The position numbers and the translations under genes were made by a program. The notes beneath the pieces are model-generated. The model saw nothing but the letters and a program-made list of their open reading frames with translations, did not search any database and was not told where the DNA came from. Positions 1-8,790 of a stretch of DNA of 64,000 bases are shown here, one piece after another. Origin of the DNA: Arthrobacter sp. cf158 (lineage in GTDB: Bacteria; Actinomycetota; Actinomycetes; Actinomycetales; Micrococcaceae); NCBI RefSeq assembly GCF_900106835.1, contig NZ_FNNR01000007.1:62001-126000 (forward strand), read 5' to 3'. Numbering within the stretch: position 1 is the stretch's first letter; each line of letters starts with the position of its first letter.

Positions 1-1
1 C

Positions 2-925
2 GATCCGGATGAGCAGTCCAGCGGCGTGGCCAGCCAGCACGCAGTGGTGAAGCGATCGCCGTCGTTCTTCAACGAAGCCGGGTACGAGGTCCAACAGCAC
101 TTCGCCGTCTCTGCTGACGGCACCAAGGTTCCGTACTTCCAAGTGGCATCCAAGGATCTGGTTCTTGACGGCCAGAACCCCACCCAGCTCTCCGGATACG
201 GGGGCTGCGAGATTTCCCGCACGCCCGCTTACAGCGGGTCGGTAGGACGGGCCTGGCTGGAACGCCGCACTCTGGGCGCCGCGTCCGACGACGGCACAGA
301 GTCACACTCACGTGGTGGCGTCTACGTTGTGGCCAACATCCGCGGCGGCGGCGAATACGGCCCGGCCTGGCACCGCGCCGCCCTGCAGGAAAACCGGCAC
401 CGCGCCTACGAGGACTTCGCTGCGGTGGCCAAGGATCTAATCTCCCGTGGAGTGACCAGCCGACGCCGGTTGGGCTGCGTAGGCGGCTCCAACGGCGGCC
501 TCCTGGTGGGCAACATGCTCACCCAGTACCCCGAGCTCTTCGGCGCTGTTTCCTGCGGGGTACCCCTCCTGGACATGCGCCGCTACACCAGGCTTTCCGC
601 AGGGTATTCGTGGATTGCCGAATACGGTGACCCCGATGTTCCTTCCCAGTGGGAGTTCATCAGCACCTTCTCGCCGTACCACCTGCTCCACGACGGCGTG
701 GATTATCCGGAGACCTTCATCTGGACTGCCACGTCCGATGACCGTGTGGGACCCGTTCAGGCACGCAAGATGGCGGCCCGCATGCAGGCCATGGGAATCC
801 GCAACGTCTGGTTCCACGAGGCCCTTGAGGGCGGACATGCCGGAGCATCGGACAACAGGCAGGCCGCCGCACTGCAGGCCAGGAGCAACCACTTCCTGTG
901 GCGTTCACTGGCCGGGAGCAACTGA
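2..925 (+). CDS. Prolyl oligopeptidase family serine peptidase, 3' part only
   Basis: This is the C-terminal catalytic part of an S9A prolyl oligopeptidase, a cytosolic enzyme cutting short peptides after proline. The frame is open from the window edge (base 2, in phase with a GTG at 26), so the true start lies upstream. The alpha/beta-hydrolase triad is visible: the nucleophile Ser in GGSNGG (codon 488-490), the Asp pair in TSDDRVG (737-742) and the His in GGHAG (836-838). The oxyanion-side motif NIRGGGEYG is also intact. The N-terminal beta-propeller is outside the window. The piece between about 180 and 310 aligns poorly with the usual POP pattern GYGGF, reading GYGGCEISRT, so this lineage may have diverged there. 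Family assignment is firm; substrate range is not visible. Confidence 0.85.
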   Translation, partial: DPDEQSSGVASQHAVVKRSPSFFNEAGYEVQQHFAVSADGTKVPYFQVASKDLVLDGQNPTQLSGYGGCEISRTPAYSGSVGRAWLERRTLGAASDDGTESHSRGGVYVVANIRGGGEYGPAWHRAALQENRHRAYEDFAAVAKDLISRGVTSRRRLGCVGGSNGGLLVGNMLTQYPELFGAVSCGVPLLDMRRYTRLSAGYSWIAEYGDPDVPSQWEFISTFSPYHLLHDGVDYPETFIWTATSDDRVGPVQARKMAARMQAMGIRNVWFHEALEGGHAGASDNRQAAALQARSNHFLWRSLAGSN

Positions 926-1097
926 CAGGTTCTGCTGGGCCCCGAATTCTCCCGGGCTCCGATTCGATGGTTCCCTGCGTGGACGCCCGTGCGAACGGCT
1001 CATCCCGCAGCGAAGCATCGAAATGGGCGGGAGAATAACTGCGTTTTGCGCTGGGCCGTAGGTTCTGCGTATCCTTGGTGGGCTAGCAATAGCAATT

Positions 1098-1185
1098 GGA
1101 GACGTGCCAGAGCGGCCGAATGGGCTTCACTGCTAATGAAGTGTGGGGCACAACTCCACCGGGGGTTCAAATCCCCCCGTCTCCG
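1098..1185 (+). tRNA. tRNA-Ser (GCT anticodon)
   Basis: An 88-nt type II tRNA with a 7-bp acceptor stem (GGAGACG at 1098-1104 paired with CGTCTCC at 1178-1184), anticodon GCT in the loop CTGCTAA, a long variable arm and the T-loop GGTTCAAATCC. The discriminator base is G, and CCA is not encoded. A hairpin terminator follows immediately. Confidence 0.95.
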
Positions 1186-1191
1186 CGAATT

Positions 1192-1219
1192 GGTCCCGGT
1201 TTTCGAACCGGGACCTTTT
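1192..1219 (+). terminator. Rho-independent terminator of tRNA-Ser(GCT)
   Basis: A 10-bp perfect stem (GGTCCCGGTT with AACCGGGACC) closes a TTCG tetraloop and is followed by TTTT. It begins 6 nt after the tRNA. The MFS gene on the opposite strand ends at 1224, so it may serve both sides. Confidence 0.85.
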
Positions 1220-1223
1220 GCGT

Positions 1224-2657
1224 TTAAGTGCGCTTCACTCCACCGCTGACTTCAGCTCCGGCGTGCCGGTGAAGCATCAGGCTGTCCACAGTGCTGATCA
1301 GCATGAGCACAGCCATGGCGATGAACGCCCCCTTGTAGGCCGCCACCTGGTCCGCCCCCAAGAGATGGGTGCTCTCAAACAGGCGCAGGAACAGGGCACC
1401 CACCGCGATCCCCGCCGCGGCCGCCAACTGAACAAGTGTTGCCGAGATCGCGTTGGCCGAGGGCAACTGTGCCGGGACGATGTCTGCGTATTGCACGGAG
1501 GCATAGGCGGAGAATCCGATGGATCGGAAAGCACCGCTGAACAGCAGCAAGGCAAAGATCAGAGGCTCGGGTGTTTGGGCGTCGAGGAAGGCGCACAACC
1601 CGAACGTCACGGCCGACGCGAACGAGGCAAAGACAAGTACGGGCTTGAATCCAAAACGCCTGATCAGGGGCGTGGTGGCCGGCTTGATCCCGATGTTGCC
1701 CACAAAGACCGCTGCGACCATCACACCAGCCTTCAGAGGATCCCAGCCAAAGCCATCCTGGAACATCAGGGGCAGCAGGAAGGGGACTGAACTGATGGTC
1801 AGCCGGTAAATGAAACCGCCGGTGGACGTCGCCCGGAACGTTCTGGTCCCGAAGACACTGAGGTTGAACAGCGGCACTCTTGCCTTACTCATCCACCAGA
1901 CAGCGCCGGCCAGGGACAGCACGCCGGCACTCACCACCACAACGGCAAGCACGTTGGAGGCATGGCCACCCAGGGTTTCCAATCCCACCACCAACGCGCC
2001 CACACCGAGAGTGGTCAGCAGGAGCCCGAACCAGTCAAGGCGGCGCTTGGAATCGAACTGCGTCCGCGGAACCAGCCTCAGCGCGGCAATGAACGCAGCC
2101 AGGCCCAAGGGTACGTTGATGAGGAAGATCCAATGCCAGGACAGGAAGGTGGTGAGGGCTCCGCCCACCATTGGGGCCAGGACCGGCGCCAGCAAGCCAG
2201 GCCACACCAGATACGCGGTGGCCCGGAGAAGCTCGGACTTCGGGGTGCCTCGCAACACCACCAGCGTGCCCACGGGAACCATCATGGCGCCGCCCATACC
2301 CTGAGCTACCCGGCTGAGCGTCAGCATCGTCAGGTCGGTGCTCACTGCGCACAGCAGGGAAGCGATGGTGAACACTGAAATGGCAAGACAGAAGATCCTG
2401 CGAGCGCCGAACCGCTCAGCCAGCCAACTGCTGAGCGGGATGCCCATGGCGACCGTCACCAGATAGGCAGTCATGGTGATGTTGATGTCCGCCGGAGCCA
2501 CCCGGAAATCGGAAGCGATGCTGGGAATGGCTGTGGTGAGGATGGTCCCGTCCAGGAACTCCATGAAGAATGTTGCGGCCACCAGCAGTGCCAGGCGCGG
2601 ACGCCAGCTGGATTCGTTGGCCGCATCGACGTCCGTGGTGCTGGGGTTTGTGCTCAT
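1224..2657 (-). CDS. MFS transporter, DHA2 (14-helix drug:H+ antiporter) type
   Basis: A 477-residue integral membrane protein of the major facilitator superfamily. The start MSTNPSTTDVDAANESSWRP leads straight into the first helix. Length and hydrophobic pattern fit the 14-helix DHA2 group. The loop between helices 2 and 3 carries an MFS motif A variant (WLAERFGARR, about residue 80). An antiporter-type motif C region lies near residues 150-185 (GLLAPVLAPMVGGAL, then WHWIFLINVPLG). DHA2 members export drugs or dyes by proton antiport, but the substrate cannot be read from sequence. It lies downstream of recQ on the same strand with a 148-bp gap, so it probably has its own promoter. No regulator gene is adjacent. 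Confidence 0.85.
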   Translation of the reverse strand: MSTNPSTTDVDAANESSWRPRLALLVAATFFMEFLDGTILTTAIPSIASDFRVAPADINITMTAYLVTVAMGIPLSSWLAERFGARRIFCLAISVFTIASLLCAVSTDLTMLTLSRVAQGMGGAMMVPVGTLVVLRGTPKSELLRATAYLVWPGLLAPVLAPMVGGALTTFLSWHWIFLINVPLGLAAFIAALRLVPRTQFDSKRRLDWFGLLLTTLGVGALVVGLETLGGHASNVLAVVVVSAGVLSLAGAVWWMSKARVPLFNLSVFGTRTFRATSTGGFIYRLTISSVPFLLPLMFQDGFGWDPLKAGVMVAAVFVGNIGIKPATTPLIRRFGFKPVLVFASFASAVTFGLCAFLDAQTPEPLIFALLLFSGAFRSIGFSAYASVQYADIVPAQLPSANAISATLVQLAAAAGIAVGALFLRLFESTHLLGADQVAAYKGAFIAMAVLMLISTVDSLMLHRHAGAEVSGGVKRT

Positions 2658-2805
2658 GGCTCCGGTCCAAGTTCTGGCTGGTGGCCCGCGGCATGCAGCA
2701 GGCGTGTTTGCTCGATCCTATAGACGACGCGTGGGAGCGATCACAACATGACGTGGTTCTGCCCAGTCTCCTACCCTGCGTTGTTGTGCCCGGCGTACCC
2801 CGCTT

Positions 2806-4971
2806 CTACCCTGCTTGGGCCAGCGCGAGGGGCAGAACGGCCCCCACTCCTGCCTGACGCAAGGCCAGCGAAGAGATGGTCATGGTCCACCGGCTGTCAA
2901 CGAGGTCGTCCACCAGCAGCACCGGCTGGCCGCCGATACCCGCCAGCGCCTGGGCAAGTTCCGGAGCCACTACAAGCCTGTCCCAGACGCCGGCAAGCCT
3001 GTAGGCACTGTTTCCCCCGCGGGCACCCGTCGGTCCTCCGTGTTGGGGCTGCAGCTGCCCCAGGTATGGCATGCGTCCAATTCCGGCAATCCCCTGTGCC
3101 AACGACTCCACCAGCTGCGGTTTACTCCTCGAGGGAATGCTGACAACTGCTGCCGGACGGCCAACTCCGCTCCACGGAGTTCCACCGTCGGCACCGGACC
3201 ATTCGCGCAGGACTTGAACACAGGCCTGCAACATTGCCGGGTCTACCGCTTGGTCCGGCGCCCCCGCAGCGAACAGCTCGCGGAGCGCACCGCCCCACCC
3301 CAAGTCCGTGAGCCTGGCAAGGACCCGGCCTTCGGAAACACTTTGGTCCGGCTTGATCTTTCCCTTGACCGCTACCCCGAGCCGGTCCATGCCACTGGGC
3401 CATTGGAGGCGCGGTTCCACGGCTATTCCCGCGCGCCGGAGAGTCTGGCCCGCTGCGTCGGCGGCCGCGGCAGCCACGTCCACGGGGAACCATCGGCCGG
3501 CGCAGTTGTCGCAGCGTCCACAGGCTGCTGCGGTTTCGTCGTCCAGGACCGAGGTGATGTACTCCATGCGGCAGCCGGCAGTGTCCTGGTAGATGACCAT
3601 GGAGTCCTGCTCATCCACCCGGGCTTCGGCGATGCGGGCGTAGCGCTCGGCGTCGTAGATCCATGGCCGCCCTGTTGATCGCCACCCGCCACCAACCCGC
3701 TCTACTGCTCCGTCAACGGCCAAGACCTTAAGAAGAAGCTCCAAGGGGGTGCGCCGGAGGTCTACCCTGGCTTCCAGGGCCACGGTAGACAATGCTGCAC
3801 CGGCCTCCCCGAGGACGCTCAGAACGGCATCGGCCTTCTCGGCCGAAGGCATGGAAGCGGTGGCGAAGTACTGCCAGATCTCACGGTCCTCGGAGCCGGG
3901 AAGCAGCAAAACGTCTGCGTTCGCTGCTCCTCGTCCTGCGCGGCCAACCTGCTGGTAATAGGCCACGGGCGAAGACGGCGCGCCCAGATGGATGACGAAT
4001 CCCAGGTCCGGCTTGTCGAATCCCATCCCCAAGGCTGAGGTGGCCACGAGGGCCTTCACTTCGTTGTCCTTCAAAAGTTGTTCAGCGCGTTCCCGGTCTG
4101 CGGGGTCTGTCCGCCCCGTGTAGGACAGGACGTTGTGACCGGCTTCTGCCAGGAGCCGCGCGGTGTCCTCGGCCGCGGAAACGGTCAGCGTGTAGATAAT
4201 GCCGCTGCCGGGCATGTCCGCCAAGTGGGTCAGCAGCCATCCCAGGCGGTCGCGTGAATCGGGCAGTGTCAGGACGCCCAAACGCAAGGATTCCCGTCCC
4301 AGTGCTCCACGGATGGTGAGCACTCCGGCACCGAGTTGTTCCTCGATGTCATGGACCACACGGGAATTGGCGGTGGCCGTGGTGGCCAGGACGGGTACCG
4401 ATGCCGGCAGTTGGGCAATGAGGTCAGCGATGCGCCGGTAGTCGGGCCGGAAGTCATGTCCCCAGTCAGAAATGCAGTGGGCCTCGTCAATAACAAGGAG
4501 CCCTGTCCGACGGATGAGCTCCGGAAGCTGGTTCTCCCGGAAGGACGGGTTGGTGAGCCGCTCGGGTGACACCAGGAGGACATCAACCTCGTCTGCGGCC
4601 AGTTGGGCCAGGACGGTGTCCCATTCGAGGGCATTGGCCGAGTTGATGGCTACTGCCCGTACGCCTGCCCGGGCGGCCGCAGCCACCTGGTCCCGCATGA
4701 GCGCGAGCAGCGGAGAAACGATGAGAGTGGGCCCGGCTCCCCGCCGGCGCAACAGCAACGACGCCACGAAGTAGACTGCAGACTTTCCCCAGCCCGTGCG
4801 CTGGACCACCAACGCCCTGCGGCCCGCATCCACCAACGCCTCAATGGCCTCATATTGTCCGTCGTGGAACCGGGCTTCGGGGTGCCCCACCAACTCACGC
4901 AGGCACGCCAGGGCCTGCTCTTCGGTAGGCGATTGCACGGAAACGGCAAAGTTCGGGGAGTTGTTGGCCAT
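2806..4971 (-). CDS. recQ: RecQ-family ATP-dependent DNA helicase with C-terminal phosphoribosyltransferase-like domain
   Basis: A superfamily 2 3'-5' DNA helicase of about 720 residues. Walker A is RTGWGKS (about residue 63), the DEAH box is VIDEAHCISDWGHDFRP (about 162), and motif VI is QQVGRAGRG. The RecQ zinc-binding cysteines are in CRMEY followed by CGRCDNC. The end is unusual: about 30 residues before the C-terminus is VLLVDDLVDSRWT, which matches the PRPP-binding loop of type I phosphoribosyltransferases (ComF/PyrE style), suggesting a fused PRT-like domain after the RQC region. I chose the ATG at 4971 (MANNSPNFA); an in-frame ATG at 5004 would add 11 residues. It diverges from the phosphohexomutase gene across a short region holding two DnaA-box-like sites. 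Likely role is DNA repair; no recombination partner gene is nearby. Confidence 0.85.
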   Translation of the reverse strand: MANNSPNFAVSVQSPTEEQALACLRELVGHPEARFHDGQYEAIEALVDAGRRALVVQRTGWGKSAVYFVASLLLRRRGAGPTLIVSPLLALMRDQVAAAARAGVRAVAINSANALEWDTVLAQLAADEVDVLLVSPERLTNPSFRENQLPELIRRTGLLVIDEAHCISDWGHDFRPDYRRIADLIAQLPASVPVLATTATANSRVVHDIEEQLGAGVLTIRGALGRESLRLGVLTLPDSRDRLGWLLTHLADMPGSGIIYTLTVSAAEDTARLLAEAGHNVLSYTGRTDPADRERAEQLLKDNEVKALVATSALGMGFDKPDLGFVIHLGAPSSPVAYYQQVGRAGRGAANADVLLLPGSEDREIWQYFATASMPSAEKADAVLSVLGEAGAALSTVALEARVDLRRTPLELLLKVLAVDGAVERVGGGWRSTGRPWIYDAERYARIAEARVDEQDSMVIYQDTAGCRMEYITSVLDDETAAACGRCDNCAGRWFPVDVAAAAADAAGQTLRRAGIAVEPRLQWPSGMDRLGVAVKGKIKPDQSVSEGRVLARLTDLGWGGALRELFAAGAPDQAVDPAMLQACVQVLREWSGADGGTPWSGVGRPAAVVSIPSRSKPQLVESLAQGIAGIGRMPYLGQLQPQHGGPTGARGGNSAYRLAGVWDRLVVAPELAQALAGIGGQPVLLVDDLVDSRWTMTISSLALRQAGVGAVLPLALAQAG

Positions 4972-5020
4972 CACCCCAGTATTCCAGCCGCCCCTGACAG
5001 CCATAACCCGCAGACCCTGC

Positions 5021-5045
5021 TATGTGGACAGCGATTATCCACATA
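5021..5045. promoter_or_regulatory. Paired DnaA-box-like sites in the recQ / phosphohexomutase divergent promoter region
   Basis: An inverted repeat with 8-bp arms (TATGTGGA and TCCACATA). The right half contains TTATCCACA (5035-5043), identical to the classical DnaA box. The left half read in reverse is CTGTCCACA, one base from the actinobacterial form TTGTCCACA. Two sites alone do not make an origin, but DnaA could act here as a regulator. Function is inferred. Confidence 0.45.
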
Positions 5046-5096
5046 ACCCATAGCCCGGTTCATGCCCAATTGCGTTGCCACAGTAGGATTGAGCGC

Positions 5097-6515
5097 GTGA
5101 CTAGCGAGCAGAACAAGACATTCGACCTCTCGGCATCCTTCAAGGCGTATGACGTCAGGGGCATCGTGGGTGAATCCATCACGGCTGAAATCGTCGAGGC
5201 CGTGGGGGCTGCCTTCATCGACGTCCTGGGCCTCGAAGGCGAGACGGTCCTTGTTGGCGGGGACATGCGTCCCTCATCGCCGGAGTTCAGCCAGGCCTTT
5301 GCCAACGGTGCAGCTACCCGCGGGGCCAACGTCCAACTGCTGGACCTGATCTCCACCGATGAGCTCTACTACGCCTGCGGCGCCCTGAATGCCGCCGGTG
5401 CAACGTTCACCGCAAGCCACAACCCGGCCGAATACAACGGCATCAAGATGGCCAAGGCCGGCGCCCAGCCCATCTCCTCGGAGTCCGGCCTCAAAGAAAT
5501 CCAGGCCCTCGCCGAGCAGTACCTGAACTCAGGCACCATCCCGGCAGCGGCCACCCGCGGCGAGATCGGCGTCCATGACGTCTTGAAGGACTACTCCGAG
5601 TACCTGCGCAAGCTGGTGGATCTGTCCGGCTCCCGTCCGTTGAAGATCGTCGTTGACGCCGGCAATGGCATGGCCGGCCTGACCACCCCCGCGGTCCTCG
5701 GCGACAAGCTGCTCCCAGCGCTGCCGTTCAATATCATTCCTCTCTACTTTGAACTGGACGGCTCGTTCCCCAACCACCCGGCCAACCCCTTGGAGCCGGA
5801 AAACCTGCGGGACCTGCAGGCTGCTGTCATCAAGCACGGCGCGGACATCGGACTGGCGTTCGACGGCGACGCTGACCGCTGCTTCGTCATTGACGAAAAA
5901 GGCCAGCCCGTTTCCCCTTCCGCCATCACGGGAATGGTGGCCCGCCGGGAGATCGCCCGCGCACAGGCCGCAGGTGAAGCAACGCCTGTGATCATCCACA
6001 ACCTCCTGACCTCCAAGGCAGTGCCGGAGCTCGTAGCGAAGGACGGCGGCCGTGCCGTGCGGACCCGCGTGGGCCATTCCTTCATCAAGGCTGTTATGGC
6101 CGAAGAAGGCGCCGTCTTCGGCGGTGAGCACTCCGCCCACTTCTACTTCCGCGATTTCTGGAACGCCGACACCGGAATGCTCGCTGCCATGCACGTCCTT
6201 GCCGCCCTTGGCGAGCAGGACGGACCGCTCTCCGAACTGGGCCTCCAGTACGAGCCCTACGTCTCCTCCGGTGAGATTAACTCCGAGATCGAGGACAAAG
6301 TTGGCGCCGTCGAGCGGGTGCGCGTGGACTTCGAAAACGAAGACATCGACATCGACCACATGGACGGCAGCACCTTCACCGCCAAGGACGGCAGCTGGTG
6401 GTTCAATCTGCGCCCCTCCAACACCGAGCCCTTCCTGCGCCTGAACGCAGAAGCCAAGGACCAGCCCACCATGGAAAAGATCCGCGACCGCGTCCTCGCA
6501 CTGGTCCGGGCATAG
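5097..6515 (+). CDS. manB: Phosphomannomutase / phosphoglucomutase (alpha-D-phosphohexomutase)
   Basis: This cytosolic enzyme interconverts hexose 1- and 6-phosphates, feeding nucleotide-sugar and cell-wall glycan synthesis. All four family signatures are present: the catalytic phosphoserine loop TASHNP (Ser at about residue 107), the Mg-binding loop FDGDADR, the sugar-binding loop GGEHSAHFYF and the phosphate-binding loop RPSNTEPFLR near the C-terminus. The chosen GTG at 5097 gives 472 residues and the expected N-terminus running into FKAYDVRG. The frame is open further upstream to 5022 but would then include the regulatory region. An unknown gene starts 11 bp downstream and may be co-transcribed. 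Mannose versus glucose preference cannot be decided from sequence. Confidence 0.92.
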   Translation: MTSEQNKTFDLSASFKAYDVRGIVGESITAEIVEAVGAAFIDVLGLEGETVLVGGDMRPSSPEFSQAFANGAATRGANVQLLDLISTDELYYACGALNAAGATFTASHNPAEYNGIKMAKAGAQPISSESGLKEIQALAEQYLNSGTIPAAATRGEIGVHDVLKDYSEYLRKLVDLSGSRPLKIVVDAGNGMAGLTTPAVLGDKLLPALPFNIIPLYFELDGSFPNHPANPLEPENLRDLQAAVIKHGADIGLAFDGDADRCFVIDEKGQPVSPSAITGMVARREIARAQAAGEATPVIIHNLLTSKAVPELVAKDGGRAVRTRVGHSFIKAVMAEEGAVFGGEHSAHFYFRDFWNADTGMLAAMHVLAALGEQDGPLSELGLQYEPYVSSGEINSEIEDKVGAVERVRVDFENEDIDIDHMDGSTFTAKDGSWWFNLRPSNTEPFLRLNAEAKDQPTMEKIRDRVLALVRA

Positions 6516-6526
6516 GGCTGGCAGGT

Positions 6527-6982
6527 ATGACGGATCCGACAGCCGCGGAGACAATCCCGGGCGAATCAGTTGAAGACCGTGAGCTCCGCGAAACGTTGGG
6601 GACCGGCCTGGGGACAGCGCAGGAGCACATCCAACAGAATGGTGGCTTCTTTCCTTTCGGCATCACCCTGTCCAACGACGGCGAGCTCCGGATAGTGATG
6701 GTTACTCCAGGCGAACCAGACGAAGACGGTCAGGTAGATGCGGGGCAGATGCTGGCTGACCTCCACGAACTGATTCGCCAAGGCCGTGACGATTTCCGAG
6801 CCATAGCAATCGTCAGCGACGTCACGCTGCCGGAACACGGCTCAGACGGCATTCACGGCGCAGCGGAGCATCGCGATGGCGGTGTCAGGGCTGCAATCAT
6901 CCCCTACGTTCCAGCAGCCGATGGTTTGACCTTCGCTGCCATGGAACCCGATACCCACGAGCCATCCATCTGGGTGGACTAG
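6527..6982 (+). CDS. Conserved-looking hypothetical protein
   Basis: A 151-residue soluble, acidic protein without signal peptide or membrane segment. I do not recognise the family. The ATG at 6527 is preceded by GGCAGGT, and the gene follows the phosphohexomutase by 11 bp, which suggests co-transcription. The N-terminal half (LRETLGTGLGTAQEHIQQNG, then a strand pattern FFPFGITLSNDGELRIVMVTPG) and C-terminal half (VRAAIIPYVPAADGLTFAAMEPDT) alternate strand-like and helix-like stretches, as in a small alpha/beta fold. No catalytic motif is evident. Codon use matches the neighbours, so it is probably a long-term resident gene. Confidence 0.7.
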   Translation: MTDPTAAETIPGESVEDRELRETLGTGLGTAQEHIQQNGGFFPFGITLSNDGELRIVMVTPGEPDEDGQVDAGQMLADLHELIRQGRDDFRAIAIVSDVTLPEHGSDGIHGAAEHRDGGVRAAIIPYVPAADGLTFAAMEPDTHEPSIWVD

Positions 6983-7006
6983 ACCCCTACTCCGTGAGCT
7001 GATCCC

Positions 7007-7477
7007 ATGAAGATAAACGCGTTCGCAGACGTTAGCCTCCGCGCCATCATGGTGTTGGCTGCGGCTCCTGAGGGCACGTTGCTGACCACCCAGGCGGTGG
7101 CCGATGCCGTGGGGACACCGTACAACCATGTCAGCAAGGCGATGGTTCGCCTGCGCGCGTTGGGCTACATCGACGTTGAACGTGGGCGGCTGGGCGGTTC
7201 GCGGCTCAATGATTCCGGGCGACGCGCCACTGTGGGCGAGGTGCTGCGCCACTTGGACAGCCGGCAGGATCCAGCCGAGTGCCAGTCTCCCACCAAGGAT
7301 TGCCCGCTCATCACTGAATGCGGGCTGCGCCACGCAATGAACCGCGCCAGGGAAGCCTTCTACCGCGAGCTGGATTCCGTGGTCATCTCCTCCCTCCCCC
7401 ATGCCCGCCAGATGAACCCAGTGTTCCAATCCATCGGGCTCCGGCCGGAATTCAGGGCATCGGCGCGGCTGGCTTAG
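7007..7477 (+). CDS. nsrR: NsrR-type Rrf2-family nitric-oxide-sensing repressor
   Basis: A 156-residue Rrf2-family regulator. The N-terminal winged helix (residues 1-75) is followed by three cysteines, Cys92, Cys99 and Cys105 (in ECQSPTKDC and TECG), the usual spacing for the Fe-S cluster of NsrR, which loses DNA binding when the cluster reacts with NO. It sits directly upstream of the flavohemoprotein gene hmp, the best known NsrR target, and a near-consensus NsrR operator lies between them at 7536-7556. The start ATGAAGATAAAC matches the typical N-terminus of the family (MKINAFADVSLRA). IscR and RsrR are related Rrf2 proteins, but gene context favours NsrR. Confidence 0.88.
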   Translation: MKINAFADVSLRAIMVLAAAPEGTLLTTQAVADAVGTPYNHVSKAMVRLRALGYIDVERGRLGGSRLNDSGRRATVGEVLRHLDSRQDPAECQSPTKDCPLITECGLRHAMNRAREAFYRELDSVVISSLPHARQMNPVFQSIGLRPEFRASARLA

Positions 7478-7535
7478 CCGGCCTTCCTCCAGTTTGCACA
7501 ACTCTTCTACAGGGTGTAGAAATTGGGATGTAAAT

Positions 7536-7556
7536 ACATGCATTTCAAATGCTTAT
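7536..7556 (+). promoter_or_regulatory. NsrR operator upstream of hmp
   Basis: The core GCATTTCAAATGC at 7540-7552 is a perfect 13-bp palindrome, and with the flanking AT (7538) and TT (7553) it follows the known NsrR consensus of the form ATGCATTT-N-AAATGCAT. A second imperfect palindrome, ATGTA-AA-TACAT, abuts it at 7528-7539. The region is much more AT-rich than its surroundings and lies 70-90 bp before the hmp start, overlapping the likely -35/-10 area (TATATT at 7555). Confidence 0.8.
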
Positions 7557-7625
7557 ATTTAGCGAGCAGATCATTGCCGTTGATTTCCCGGCCAAGCAGG
7601 TCCGGCACCTACACCCAGGAGAACC

Positions 7626-8783
7626 ATGCTCTCGGAAAAGTCCCGCCCCATTATCGAAGCCACCCTCCCCCTGGTCGGTTCGCGGATCGGCGCCATCACC
7701 GCCGATTTCTACAGCCGGCTCTTCGCCGCTCACCCGGAGTTACTCGACGGACTCTTCAGCCGCTCCAACCAGCGTTCAGGTGATCAGCAGCGCGCACTTG
7801 CCGGAAGCATCGCCGCTTTCGCCACACACTTGGTGAATAATCCGGACACGCTCCCGGAAAAGGTCCTGTCCCGCATTGCGCACAAGCACGCTTCCCTGGG
7901 AATCACGGAGGAGCAGTACGGCGTGGTCCATGAGCATCTCTTTGCCGCCATTACAGCTGACCTCGCTGAAGTCATCACCCCGGAAATCGCCGAAGCGTGG
8001 ACTGAGGTCTACTGGCTCATGGCCGATGCCCTGATCAAGCTCGAAAAGGACTTGTACGCCTCGCAGGTGAACAGCAAATTGTGGATGCCGTGGCGTGTCA
8101 CCGCCAAGCAACCAGCAGGCACGGACGCCATGACCTTCACTTTGGAGCCCGCGGACCAAACCCCCGTCACAGACGCAAAGCCCGGTCAGTACGTGAGCGT
8201 CAAAGTCCAACTTCCGGACGGCCTCCGCCAGGTTCGCCAGTATTCGCTCTCGAGCACCGCCGGCAACAGCCGCGTGTTCACCACCAAGCTCAACGACGGC
8301 GGTGAGGTGTCCACCGCCCTGCACGCCGGCGTCGAACCTGGCGACATTCTGGAGATCTCGAACCCTTACGGCGAGATCACCCTCAGGGAAGGGGATGGTC
8401 CCGTCATCCTGGCTTCCGCGGGTATTGGCTGCACGCCCACGGCGTCGATCCTGCGCTCCCTCGCGGAATCCGGCACGCGCCGCAAAGTTCTGGTCCTTCA
8501 TGCTGACAAGGCCATGGAGAACTGGGCACTGAGCGACCAGATGACAGCCGACGCCGTGAAAATCAACGCCGAGCTGCAGTTGTGGCTGGAAAATCCCCAG
8601 CATGGCTCCAAGGAAGGCTTCATGTCACTGCGCGAAGTGGACCTGCCCGCACATGCCTCGCTGTACCTGTGCGGGCCGCTCCCCTTCATGAAGAAGATCC
8701 GGGACGAAGCCATCAGCGCCGGGATTCCAGCCACTCGAATCCACTACGAAGTTTTCGGTCCTGACGTTTGGCTCGCCAACTAA
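7626..8783 (+). CDS. hmp: Flavohemoprotein, nitric oxide dioxygenase
   Basis: A three-domain cytosolic enzyme that oxidises NO with O2 to nitrate using NAD(P)H. The globin domain (residues 1-140) has Tyr29 (B10), Gln54 (E7) in NQRSGDQQ, and proximal His88 in IAHKHASLGI, aligning with E. coli Hmp. The ferredoxin-reductase part has the FAD motif RQYSLSS (about residue 205), the NAD-binding GIGCTPTASIL (about 265) and the C-terminal YEVFGPD. Length (385) is normal for the family. An NsrR box lies upstream and nsrR is the preceding gene, so expression should be NO-induced. A strong hairpin terminator follows the stop codon. Confidence 0.95.
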   Translation: MLSEKSRPIIEATLPLVGSRIGAITADFYSRLFAAHPELLDGLFSRSNQRSGDQQRALAGSIAAFATHLVNNPDTLPEKVLSRIAHKHASLGITEEQYGVVHEHLFAAITADLAEVITPEIAEAWTEVYWLMADALIKLEKDLYASQVNSKLWMPWRVTAKQPAGTDAMTFTLEPADQTPVTDAKPGQYVSVKVQLPDGLRQVRQYSLSSTAGNSRVFTTKLNDGGEVSTALHAGVEPGDILEISNPYGEITLREGDGPVILASAGIGCTPTASILRSLAESGTRRKVLVLHADKAMENWALSDQMTADAVKINAELQLWLENPQHGSKEGFMSLREVDLPAHASLYLCGPLPFMKKIRDEAISAGIPATRIHYEVFGPDVWLAN

Positions 8784-8790
8784 GGCAAGG

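Noticed and set aside
5021..5045. Replication origin
   Set aside because: Only two DnaA-like boxes, no AT-rich unwinding region and no dnaA/dnaN genes nearby.
5529..6554. 341-codon minus-strand frame opposite the phosphohexomutase
   Set aside because: No motif, and the plus strand has all four family signatures.
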